Origin: Nitzschia sp. DOCU1
Lineage: Eukaryota > Bacillariophyta > Bacillariophyceae > Bacillariales > Bacillariaceae
Direction of reading: 5' to 3'
Length of the DNA: 64,000 nucleotides
NCBI GenBank assembly: GCA_951394045.1
Contig: OX595986.1
Span: forward strand, 4,679,534-4,743,533
Below the pieces are notes generated by a model. It did no database searches. It was not told where the DNA came from and worked only from the letters and a program-made list of their open reading frames with translations. A program made the position numbers and the translations under genes. Of the stretch, positions 1-8,630 are shown in pieces. Positions within the stretch are counted from its first letter, which is position 1. Each line of letters opens with the position of its first letter.

Positions 1-607
1 GAAGAACGACGACGACGACAGAGGTCGCAGGGTGTCGTCTGCAGCGGCCAGCAGAAATGTTCTTCTTTACTATAAGCAGAAGAGGGCTCCATAGCTCTAC
101 GACAACAATTCTTCAGCAGAGGAGAGGGATGGGTCAGTCGTCGTTGTCATCTTGGGGCGAGTAGTATTAGTAGAGGTGCTGGTGGAAGCAAACGAACCTC
201 GGCAAACCGCGGTTTCATTGGCATCTGCCCTTGAGGGATAACGACGTTCAACTAACAATAACACGAGCTAGCTAGTGGTAGCCAATGCCAAATCAATGAC
301 GATGATAACTCTGCTGCTACTAGCCTACTCTGACGCTCCTACCCAAGATGAAGGAACGAGTTCAATTTTTTGTAAGTTTTATTATTTCTGAAACAGTCAA
401 TCAATAATAATAATAAAAAGAGTAGTTTTCACTACCATTCAATCAGTCAGTCGCCGCCATTGTGCAATGTAAAGTGGTCGTGTGAAGTAGTGGATTTCGA
501 CAATGGATCGGCATTTTGGGAAGTTATTGTTGTATGTGGGTAGAGAGCGTGTGAATAACAATGAGGATCTAGTAGAAGGAAGAAGAGAGGTCGCCATGCC
601 GTACAAT
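1..607. other. Gene-free left edge
   Basis: I see no supportable gene here. The stretch is downstream of the AlgH-like gene that is read leftwards. It contains short simple-sequence runs such as GAC and AATAATAAT around positions 10-25 and 403-418, and no long open frame with a recognisable protein. Confidence 0.5.
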
Positions 608-1846
608 TTACGGCATTTTTCGCTGATCACCCCGTCCAGAGTGCTGTCGGGCAATATCTTCAAACTCGCCTCCCATGCATCTTAGAATATCGCACCACAA
701 ATCTTGTGGATCATCCTCTGGTGTGACGGGCGCCCCGGCATATCTCAAAATTAGATCCGAACTTGCACTGCAAGTGTACCAGACTCCCTTTTGTATTTCT
801 CGCTCCAATTGTCCCGGCACCCATGCCGCATGTCCCTTGATGAAGAGTGCCTTGGATGGATCGAAACGATTTATTCGTACTTCGTTCATGAGTTCTTCCG
901 AGCCTCCAATAAAGACTCCGGGTGCTAGCTTTTTGCTGCCTTCGACTTGTCCAAAGCCATGCAAGACGGCGAACTCTTCCTGCAAGACAGGGCCGCCATA
1001 GGAAACGGGGGAGGTCGTAAAGGCGAGTTTGAGCGAAAGGTCGAGATTGGTGGCTTGTTCAGTGGCAATCTTGTTCAAGTCTCCCGAGAGTGGGCTGGGA
1101 TGGAACAATAGTAAGTAATGAGTGAGTCGGAGCGACAATGCGATGCGATCCAACGTCTGGATTATTGCTTCGACGACTTACCGATTGATGACCACACCGG
1201 TCGTTCCCGACTTTTCGTGATGATCCACAATGAGCACGACCGTCTGATGAAAGACTCCGCCGAGCTTTTCATTCGCCACCAGGACACATCCTTGTTCAAT
1301 GTGCGAAATCGGATGCGCCCATCGATGGGCGTTGATGACCGAATGCGGTTTCATGTGAATGGGCAACTCGGCCGCGCTCACAAAGGGATCTTGATACAAG
1401 AGATCTTCGGTTTGCGGAATGCCGATCGAATTGCCCTTGAGCAGGCTGCTGCTGCTACCACTACTGACAGTGCTCTTGGAGGCTTTCTCGGCCGAATGAT
1501 TTCCGAAAATGGAAGAAATGGCAGCGCCAAACAAATCACCGAGTTGTCCTTGTTTGTCGAGCGATTCGCGATCGTCCTCACTGTGATTGCTGCTGCCGCT
1601 GGATTTTCCGTGGTCCTTTGGTTGCTTCTTGGTTCGCATCTCTTCTGCCTTTTCCTGGGCCACTAACTTGGCTCGGAAGAGGCGCCAATCGTCGCCCATG
1701 GCTTTCTCGAGTTCTCGTTCCATGCGAGCACGATCGGAATTCTTGGAATACAATTGCGTACTCGTCAAAGTCGCTCTGGGAGCAACAAAGCCTTCCACGC
1801 GGCAAGCAGCAACAGCCAGCAACAGTAATAGGACGGATGGCATCAT
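608..1846 (-). CDS. AlgH/UPF0301 family protein, plastid-targeted
   Basis: Two exons: 1846-1182 and 1094-608, joined across an 87-bp GT-AG intron (1095-1181), giving 383 residues. The splice joins …GVVINR to [10 protein letters not shown], which restores the conserved start of the UPF0301 (DUF179, AlgH) domain. The family core follows, including [20 protein letters not shown] and the [10 protein letters not shown]…GVWY segment. I chose the internal start at 1846 because it puts a hydrophobic signal peptide ([15 protein letters not shown]) at the N-terminus, followed by EGFVAPR. This resembles the diatom plastid-import cleavage motif with Phe at +1. An upstream in-frame ATG at 1906 would add 20 polar residues. 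Known: UPF0301 proteins occur in bacteria and plastid-bearing eukaryotes, and their biochemical role is unsettled. Inference: a plastid stromal protein. The roughly 170 residues between the presequence and the domain are low-complexity. Confidence 0.85.
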
Positions 1847-2604
1847 GGTGGGGGTGGTCGTCGTAGGTGTAGGATGCGAACCGGTATGGGAGGAACGGGA
1901 TAACAAATGAAAGAAAATTCTGCGGAAACGAGTCTCAGAACAATGACCGCAGCAGCAAGCAAACTACGAGGAATAAAGATGAACGAGCAGTAAGACTGTA
2001 AGACTGGTGACACAATGGAATAGAGGCTTCTTTTGTTGTGCGATGCCTTGATGCCTTGTTCTTTGGATGGATGGACGACGACGGGGGGAGATAATAGAAG
2101 GACGAAGGAAGGCTCGACTTGGGTTGTGATGGACTTTTCGCTGGGCGGGCAATCCGACAGCTGGTCCCCTTGTTCCCCGAGCAGAACTCGCAGGCATCAG
2201 GCAGGCATTGCCGGAAGGAACAAACGGGTGGCGACCTATTTCGCCAACAGAACTCTTTGCGGGAAAAGATCTTTTGGCAAGGCCGGCGCTGATTTGTTGA
2301 CATCCAAAGAAGCGTGGATCATTCATAAATCTACAATTCTTAATAAATACTATGCAATCCACAATGACGTTTGTGGGGCATATTTCGAAATGTCGTAGGG
2401 TATGTTGGAATGTCACATGATGACGCCGACATTGCATCATCTTCACCTTGCTTCCCTCCAAAGAATACTCAAGGAACAAAGGCGACAAAACCCCGAACAC
2501 CAGACGACGGTTCCCATCGGCAGATGCCAAGTCCATCGCAAAGCATCATCGTTGATGGATCTCATCCATCCATCACATCAAAAGGTATCTTCGCCTTTTG
2601 GGTT
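1847..2604. other. Gene-free left flank of the tandem array
   Basis: This stretch lies upstream of the AlgH-like gene and left of the first repeat unit. Open frames on both strands are short and none resembles a protein family. The last bases before 2605 differ from the sequence at the two internal unit junctions, so this is the unique left flank. It presumably contains the AlgH promoter and, for the first unit only, the original upstream region of the UBP gene. Confidence 0.5.
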
Positions 2605-2690
2605 TTCGATGACCGCCGACGACGACGGCGGAAGAGCCTTTCTCACTTTTCTTCTTTGAAACTTATAGCAACTATTGGACCTACATAATC

Positions 2691-2720
2691 ATGACCCAAG
2701 ACGACAATGACGCTGCCCCT

Positions 2721-2752
<32 letters not shown>

Positions 2753-3422
2753 AGCAGCATCGACTGCGGACTCATCGTCGCCATCGATTGCCCAAGCCCT
2801 GTATGCCGTCGAAACATTGGTCCAAGTCTTTGGATTTTCTCCCGATGCCGCCAATGAAGCTGTCAACCAAGTCGGCATTGACACCATGCAATGTTGCCAG
2901 TACATTCTCGATCGAGGATTAGGAAAGGATACGGGAGGAACTGTGCTTCCTATTGACAATTGTCCTCATGTCGCGAGGGCTACTAGTCAAAAATTAACAA
3001 CAGCAGCAACAATGACTGCGGACATCTTTGACTGGGCCTGTCAATATCACGCCTTGGTCGATGATGATAAGAACAAACTGACGGGGAAGCTCAAGGAAGA
3101 GCTAGAGCCGACGATGCAGTGCCCCATGGGAGAAAATTGGTTGTGTTTGACATGCAATCAAGTCTTTTGTTCTCGTTACGTCAATGGGCATGGCCTTGAG
3201 CACTGGAAGGATACGCAAAAGGCAGCAGCAGCAGGAGAATCATCGTCCAGCGATGGTGCTACGGCTGCTGGTCATTGCGTCGCCGTGTCACTGGCCGACT
3301 TGAGTGTGTGGTGTCACATTTGTTCCAACTATGTGGTGAATGCATCCTTGAAACCGATGCTAAAGGAACTTGAATCGCTCAAGTTTCCAACAAACGATAG
3401 CGCCGGCATCGAAAACACTTGA
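2691..3422 (+). CDS. UBA plus ZnF-UBP domain protein, full-length copy (unit 1)
   Basis: 243 residues. An N-terminal alanine run (about 10-23, GCC/GCA microsatellite) is followed by a UBA-like helical segment (about 33-76, with VFGFSPDAANEA and CCQYILDRG). A zinc-finger UBP domain then spans about 91-215. Candidate zinc ligands are C91 and H93 (CPH), C144, C152, C155, C160, H167, H171, H195, C208 and C211. Known: ZnF-UBP domains, as in HDAC6 and USP5, bind the free C-terminus of ubiquitin, and UBA domains bind ubiquitin. Inference: a small adaptor that binds ubiquitin twice, without a catalytic domain. This is the only copy of the three with the intact tail after the last Cys pair (YVVNASL… to residue 243). 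It also keeps its original upstream region. Confidence 0.75.
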
Positions 3423-3671
3423 ACGGCGAGATGGCAACTTGTTTGGTATAGGCGTAATGCCTCCACCAAGAACAACGAGGCCACAGTCATGTTTGCCAAT
3501 TTGGTATTGCAACATTGATCTGCACCTTCAACCCAAGTTAATGCAATGACTAGACGAGTCAGAAGAAGCAAGAGTGGCGCCAGTGGACCACGAATTGGAA
3601 GTTGACGAGATAGTTCAGTTTCTATTGGTGATTATAACATGGTGGTTGTTGGGATTCTGAAAGCTCCCCCC

Positions 3672-3876
3672 CGATTGGCTTCACTGTTCACACAACAATT
3701 TACAGAGCCCCAGCGCTACGTCAAAGCTGTTCGATTTAGACGGGGTAGGGCCACAGCTGTTCTGCCCCTTGATGGCCTCCTCTACCATTTACCGGAAGGA
3801 GACCCGCCTATCAGAAACAACAATCCAGCCACCTCACTCGATGGTGTATTGCTAATTCCAGTCCTCTCCTTGAGCC
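3672..3876 (+). repeat. Diverged repeat R1a, unit 1
   Basis: A segment of about 200 bp (CCAGCGCTACGTCAAAGC… GCCACAGCTGTTCTGCCCC… AACAACAATCCAGCCA) recurs in diverged form at 7690-7893 in the same unit. Equivalent copies are at 11604-11808 and 19560-19764. It is non-coding as far as I can see and lies just 3' of the UBP gene. Its partner lies just 3' of the 2-oxoglutarate-like gene. Confidence 0.8.
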
Positions 3877-4007
3877 GCCATCATTGTCACCCAGCTTTAA
3901 ATCAAAAAGAGGCACGCCATGTAACGCGAACTTCGCATTGAAACACAACTAGGACAATCAATTTATTGATTATTTCCTACAGGACTCGATAATCGTTCGA
4001 AGGTCTA

Positions 4008-4341
4008 CAAGAGTTTCTACTACGATGGAAACACATCCTATTTCTTTGATGGCGGCAAGTCTACGGCTGCCTTCGTCGCTTTCTCTTTCTACGATTATTT
4101 ATTTGTCCTGCAAGATCTTGCAATAGCGAGTCAAAAGTGCGCACGGAATCCTTAACTTCAACACCGGGGGACGTTCGAATCTGGAACCCCAAACCAGATG
4201 ACTCCGTGTGCATTTTAACTCGTTCTTGAAAGATCTTGCAGGACAAAATAATAATCGTAGAAAGAGAAAGAGTCGAGGGCAGCCGAAGACTTGCCGCCAT
4301 CAAACGAATAGGATATTTTTGCTTCGTAGTAGAAACTCTTG
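4008..4341. repeat. Long imperfect inverted repeat (hairpin), unit 1
   Basis: The left arm (4008-4147) and the reverse complement of the right arm (4203-4341) align over about 139 positions with about 18 differences and one gap, counted by eye. The loop is about 55 bp. The arms begin with CAAGAGTTTCTACTACGA. The hairpin lies between two convergent genes, so read-through from either side would transcribe it. Confidence 0.9.
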
Positions 4342-4479
4342 TAGAACATCATTGTTTGTCGAATTGGAGCAAGCAATAAAACATGAGACACACTTACGCT
4401 TTCACTCGCACAAACAGATCCACCGACTTGATAGCACCCACAGATTTTCTTTTTTGTTTTTTCTTTTGTCGTTTTTGTA

Positions 4480-4562
4480 GTAAATAGTTCGGCAATGCTA
4501 GCTATGGCCCGACCATTTACTTTGTCGCTTGGACTCGGGCCGAACGGCGGCGCCCTCCAATC
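4480..4562. repeat. Diverged repeat R2a, unit 1
   Basis: AGTAAATAGTTCGGCAATGCTAGC… ACTTTGTCGCTTGG… CCTCCAAT recurs in diverged form at 8294-8398. R2a overlaps the last codons of the membrane-protein gene, which is read leftwards. R2b therefore looks like a relic of the 3' end of a second such gene. Unit 2 and 3 copies are near 12412-12497 and 20368-20453. Confidence 0.75.
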
Positions 4563-5437
4563 ACAGTGGAGCCCAAAGCTTTCTTGGCTCGCTGCAATTC
4601 TGCGACCAATCGTTGTTTTTCGGTACGTGCTTCGGCCAACGCAGCAAGTCGAGGAGATCGTCGCGGTGATGGCTGAGCAACAAACATAGTATCTTGAGCC
4701 AAATCAGGAATAGTGCTTGGTGTGGGAAGGATTTGTTCCATTTCCTCTTCATCGTGGAAATCCAAAACTACCACGATTTGGGTTCCGTCGTCATCGTCGT
4801 CGTCGTCATTTTCGTCTTCATCGATGGATTCACCGTAGAGAATGCTTCCATCCCATTCCGAGTCGATGGAGTAGCATAGTGAATCATCGTCGTTGTTTTC
4901 ATTTTCAATAGACACAGACACATCTTCGCTGACCTCGACAATTTCATGCAAAACGAGAGCTTGCTTTCTCAATGGCTCGTAACGCATGATTTCGTCGTAG
5001 ACTGACGTCCCACTGTAGGAATCGTCCTCGTCATCCTCATCGCCCATAGGAATCAAATGATCGTAGAAAACCTCTTGGTACTTTTCCATTTCTTGTCGCC
5101 ATTCGGGAATTGCATGGAATAGATCATCAATCTCGTCGGGGACGCCGACACAAGCAACAATCAATCCGCACCCGATAACGACCACGGAGACGCCCAAAGA
5201 TGAACGAGCAAAGAAGCCAGTAACAAGAAGACAAGCAACAAACTCGCTCATCAATACCAATACCTTCCAAAGGAAGGCAAATCCCACGGCGATTCCACGG
5301 CAGATGCACTTGACGACAGAGAGAGCCTTTGCCGCCCATTGCAAGGGCACAGACGGGAACAGCATGACGCCCAAGCCAGCAAGAATGAAAGCCGTCTCGT
5401 AGATCAAGAACAAAAGGATGATATGGATGTCAATCAT
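4517..5437 (-). CDS. Membrane protein with acidic tail, unit 1
   Basis: 306 residues from the ATG at 5437; an upstream in-frame ATG at 5593 would add 52 polar residues ahead of the first membrane segment. I do not recognise a family. Hydrophobic segments lie at about residues 4-27, 38-75 (possibly two) and 79-99. A soluble tail follows, with acidic clusters (DEDDEDD, and a run of eight Asp in this copy) and a basic end including RRSPRLAALAEAR. The Asp run is a GTC/ATC microsatellite on the + strand and differs in length between units. The gene converges on the UBP gene and diverges from the 2-oxoglutarate-like gene. Function unknown. A coding role is supported because the frame stays open in all three units despite substitutions and in-frame length changes. 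Confidence 0.65.
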   Translation of the reverse strand: MIDIHIILLFLIYETAFILAGLGVMLFPSVPLQWAAKALSVVKCICRGIAVGFAFLWKVLVLMSEFVACLLVTGFFARSSLGVSVVVIGCGLIVACVGVPDEIDDLFHAIPEWRQEMEKYQEVFYDHLIPMGDEDDEDDSYSGTSVYDEIMRYEPLRKQALVLHEIVEVSEDVSVSIENENNDDDSLCYSIDSEWDGSILYGESIDEDENDDDDDDDGTQIVVVLDFHDEEEMEQILPTPSTIPDLAQDTMFVAQPSPRRSPRLAALAEARTEKQRLVAELQRAKKALGSTVIGGRRRSARVQATK

Positions 5438-5902
5438 TGTAGAACAATAGTTGAATAGCTTTGATATAACTTTTACAAAACAGTCTCGTTGAGAAGTTGT
5501 GTGTGATGGCACAAATCGATTTTCCCAAGTTTGGTGAAATCGTTTTCTGGTTCTACCACGCTCGTATGGAAAGGCCGGCTCGCAACAGTACATTTATCTA
5601 CGAGGAAAATCTACGCAAGAACTGTCGGAGTCGTTAGCGGTCAGTCAGCACGGCGTACGGACGGTCGGTTTCTTGGCATATGATTGGATGGATGGTCGCC
5701 GATCTGTCGACTCGATGGACTGCATTGCAAAAGTATCCATGTGTCCATTGCAAGATCCTCTATTTCACAACAGCAACCCATGTCTATTCTCCGAATGGCA
5801 CGGTCTTGAGTATCATTTGATGTATCGAGGTCAAAGTCTGCGAAATGCGTATGATGGAGTAGGCAAATCATCGAACGAGCCATGACAGCAGCAGCAGCAG
5901 CT
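5438..5902. promoter_or_regulatory. Divergent promoter interval, unit 1
   Basis: About 465 bp between the start of the membrane-protein gene (-) and the oxygenase-like gene (+). No core promoter motif stands out. The right third differs from units 2 and 3: it lacks the AGAATGATAATCATGCG segment present there and has other sequence around 5720-5750. The role is inferred from position only. Confidence 0.35.
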
Positions 5903-7149
5903 ATGGCGAGAACCGACGCCGCTGTGATAGCCGAACTCTTGGAACTGGGCGTGACGATTGAAGAGCCAAAAACTTCCAAAGAAGAATCCTTTGCTCGTGC
6001 CTTGGAAGCATTTGCCCACTTTGTGCTAGTGGAACAGCCCGACAAAAATTGGCCTTGTTGGAGCAACAGATCGACTCTTCGTCGTCATTGGTGGGAGAAT
6101 TGTCTGGAGATAACTCGGCACATTCCATTTATCGACTGTCCATTCCACAACACGATGAAGCATACCACGCAACAGCCACCACCAACAGCAACAAGGGAGC
6201 TGCCGAACTGTTACTCGATGCGTTTGCAGAAAAGTATCCCAATAGTTCCCTGACCGTCCAGAAGTTGGATCAGTACATGCTTAACATGTGTAACAGGCGG
6301 AGCAGACGGCGGCAGGAATGTTCGAACGATCTTATTGACGATCGGACCTACAGTCGGCTGGGCAATCTCATGTTTATTCTGTCGCTAGGGCCAGTACATG
6401 GACAAGTACGACACATTGACCACATGAATCCAAATTTACAGATCTGCTTGTACATGTCGCCGCGGTGCCCCAGCACCATTGTGTACGCCATGAACAACCC
6501 AGTCATTGCCTCGTCTCTGGATTTACGGAATCATTGGGAGTCACTGTTCCTCCCAAGAATCGTGGCGGAAATATTAAAGACCATGGGCGACGTACCCTTG
6601 TCCACCAAAGCCTATGCCAAGTACTTTGGCTGGGTTTCCCTGAATGATCAGCTGCGGAACTTTGGAAGGCTCTATCAATCCGTTTCTCATGCGTTGCAAA
6701 ACTCAAGGAGTGTGCTCCAGGAACGACATTGATTGCTGATGGAGCCAATCATGTTCATGCTGGGCCTCCTGCAGAACGACCACACATGTTTGCGTTTGCG
6801 ATTGGCATTCCAGACGATGACGATAATGGCAGTGGTATTAGTGCTGGTGGCAAACAGTATTTACAACAATCAAGATTTTACTCAAGACGATGTCGAAAAT
6901 AATAATGGCGAAGTCCAGTACAGTCCTGTGTTGTTACACATTGATCTATGCTGTATCCTTTTTGGGATACTAACATTTGAAGTCGAAGATGACGACGACG
7001 AACAGTTATCTATTCCACAAGCTAAGCGTTTTCTTGTCGAACAGCTTTTGCCGTTGCTACAAGAGTACCCCAACCAAACCTATTCCGTGCACTTTGGAGA
7101 CAATTGGGCTTTATTGCGCGATTGGCTGGAAGAACTTGTCTTGGCATGA
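5903..7149 (+). pseudogene. 2-oxoglutarate-oxygenase-like gene, three frameshifts (unit 1)
   Basis: The gene starts with MARTDAAVIAELLELG at 5903. A 1-bp deletion (CGACAAAAATTGG, versus CGACAAAACATTGG in units 2 and 3, near 6045) breaks the frame. Coding similarity resumes from 6049 to 6732 in another frame. A second shift near 6700 is shared by all three units, and a third near 6860 (TTTACAAC where unit 3 has TTTACACAAC) is shared with unit 2. The final frame runs to 7149. The reassembled product would contain an HID motif followed by a DGTNHVHAGP…R segment, which resembles the HxD…H…R metal and 2-oxoglutarate site of phytanoyl-CoA-type oxygenases. That family assignment is inference. This copy is the most damaged. 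Confidence 0.6.
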
Positions 7150-7180
7150 GCAGAATGCAAGAACGATGGTTCGACATCGT

Positions 7181-7487
7181 TGACATTATCATCCCTACAC
7201 TTGTTGTGAAAGTGATTATCCTTTGCAAGAATGTTTCAAACACTCTTTCAGAGGATGATTACTTTTACAGTAATGACTGTCCGAGTGTTGACGCTTTCTA
7301 ACCCTAACCGCTTGAAAGCGTGGCGGAGCGCGGATGCTGCAAAATGCCCACATTGGCATTAGTCACTCACATCCTCTCATTTTCGTCATTCATAGCGTTG
7401 CTGTGCATTGCATTCATTATCGTCACACTTTGTGTGATAGTGATCTTCCTTTGCAAGAGAGTTTCTTTCAAAGGACGATTACTTTCA
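7181..7487 (+). repeat. Pair of diverged direct repeats, unit 1
   Basis: The repeats are TGACATTATCATC… CCTTTGCAAGAATGTTTC… GGATGATTACTTTT (7181-7266) and CATTCATTATCGTC… CCTTTGCAAGAGAGTTTC… GGACGATTACTTTC (7411-7487). They are clearly related and set about 225 bp apart. The short telomere-like hairpin sits between them. The same arrangement is present in units 2 and 3. Confidence 0.7.
7292..7320. repeat. Short hairpin with telomere-like loop, unit 1
   Basis: CGCTTTC and GAAAGCG form 7-bp arms around TAACCCTAACCGCTT. The loop contains nearly two copies of the CCCTAA telomeric word. It is identical in units 2 (from 15244) and 3 (from 23202). Two copies are too few to call it an interstitial telomere with confidence. 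Confidence 0.5.
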
Positions 7488-7689
7488 CAAGAAGTGTAAC
7501 GATCTCACTGCGAATGTTCCTTTAACGTCGAACGTTGTCCGGGCGAAGAGATTTACATTCGTTACCAAACCTTTTTGTCGGAGGAAGCAAGAACTGAAGG
7601 ATGCAATGATGACGAGACACTTACAAAAGATCGATACTATCGGTGATATGATGATCTTTGCTTGATTCCAAAACATGGAATCTCGCACC

Positions 7690-7893
7690 TATTGGCTTTA
7701 TCGGCCGTACGAACATAACAACTTACTGAGCGCCACCGCTACGTCAAAGCCTCTTCGATTTGGATGGGGTGGGGCCACAGCTGTTCTACCCTTTGATGGC
7801 GTTCTCTACCCACCTACCGGAGGGAGATCCGCCTATTAGTACTAGAAACAACAATCCAGCCATCTCACTTGATGGCGTACTGCCGATTCCAAT
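7690..7893 (+). repeat. Diverged repeat R1b, unit 1
   Basis: This is the partner of R1a (3672-3876). It shares CGCTACGTCAAAGC, GGGGCCACAGCTGTTCT and AACAACAATCCAGCCA in the same order. It lies 3' of the oxygenase-like gene. Equivalents are at about 15640-15843 and 23598-23801. Confidence 0.8.
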
Positions 7894-8293
7894 CCTTTCC
7901 CGCCCATATGAAAAGCACAACGATTCTTGACTCTATGCGACGATCGCAGGCGGAGGACGTTTTGTTAATACCGGAAGCACAAACCGGCCCAGTGCTGTAC
8001 GGCTCTCTTTGTGCGGGGAGAATGAATTGCAATGGGTCGAGTTCATGCAGTTGGAATGTTGCTCTTGTGTTGCTTTTGTGTTCTGATATAGAACGAGATT
8101 AAAAGCCTGCGAAATGGGGAAGGAACAACAAGGCAATGATTAGTACCGATGGAGAGAATCTTTGATCAAACGACGCTGTTGCGTGCTACTACTAGACACA
8201 TCACCCAAACTTACCACAAGCCGACACCCAAACCAATCCACCCAAAATAGGACCCACGGAATCTTTATTGTTGACTTGTATTTGTTTTACGAT

Positions 8294-8398
8294 AGTAAAT
8301 AGTTCTCCAATGCTAGCTAGCTAGAGGCCTTAACTTTGTCATTTGGAACACTCAGGCTGGACCGACGACTACTATTACTACTACGGCATCCTCCAACG
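8294..8398. repeat. Diverged repeat R2b, relic of a membrane-gene 3' end, unit 1
   Basis: It matches R2a, which overlaps the end of the membrane-protein gene: AGTAAATAGTTCTCCAATGCTAGC, ACTTTGTCATTTGGAACACTC and CATCCTCCAAC. The GGAACACTC part agrees better with R2a of units 2 and 3. No open frame for the membrane protein remains here. Equivalents are at about 16244-16348 and 24202-24306. Confidence 0.65.
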
Positions 8399-8630
8399 AA
8401 TAATTCGAATAGTATTCCAACCTAACTGTTGAATGACCGTTATCGAACGGGCCTGCTCGTACACAGGAAGAGTCGCGAAGAGAAATGAGTGACGATGATG
8501 AGATGAGAGCGAGGTCATTCCCCATTACTTTTGTGTCATAGAGGGAGACTTTTGCCTGTTTTATAACATTGTTTGTATCCTACGCACACAAGACGCGATA
8601 CTATCGATTGATTGTGGCAAATCAATAAGA

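Larger units (their letters stand above)
3423..4516. other. Spacer between convergent genes, unit 1
   Basis: This gene-free stretch lies between the 3' ends of the UBP gene (+) and the membrane-protein gene (-). It holds repeat R1a (3672-3876), a long imperfect hairpin (4008-4341) and repeat R2a (4480-4562), each listed separately. The short open frames in it, such as one from 3639, are not conserved proteins; the one over the hairpin is largely an echo of the palindrome. Confidence 0.6.
7150..8630. other. Non-coding repeat-rich spacer, unit 1
   Basis: About 1.5 kb between the oxygenase-like gene and the GT92 gene, with no supportable gene. It holds two diverged direct repeats (7181-7266 and 7411-7487), a short hairpin with a telomere-like loop (7292-7320), R1b (7690-7893) and R2b (8294-8398). 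The final 200 bp before 8631 should contain the GT92 promoter. Units 2 and 3 carry nearly identical copies. Confidence 0.6.

Noticed and set aside
3639..3941. 100-codon frame with a conserved start in all three units
   Set aside because: It lies over repeat R1a and is conserved only because the units are near-identical; the diverged R1b has no matching frame.
4126..4190. tRNA-like internal promoter words (GTTCGAATC with TAGCGAGT upstream) in and beside the hairpin loop
   Set aside because: No cloverleaf forms: acceptor and anticodon stems do not pair, and the B-box is only a partial match.
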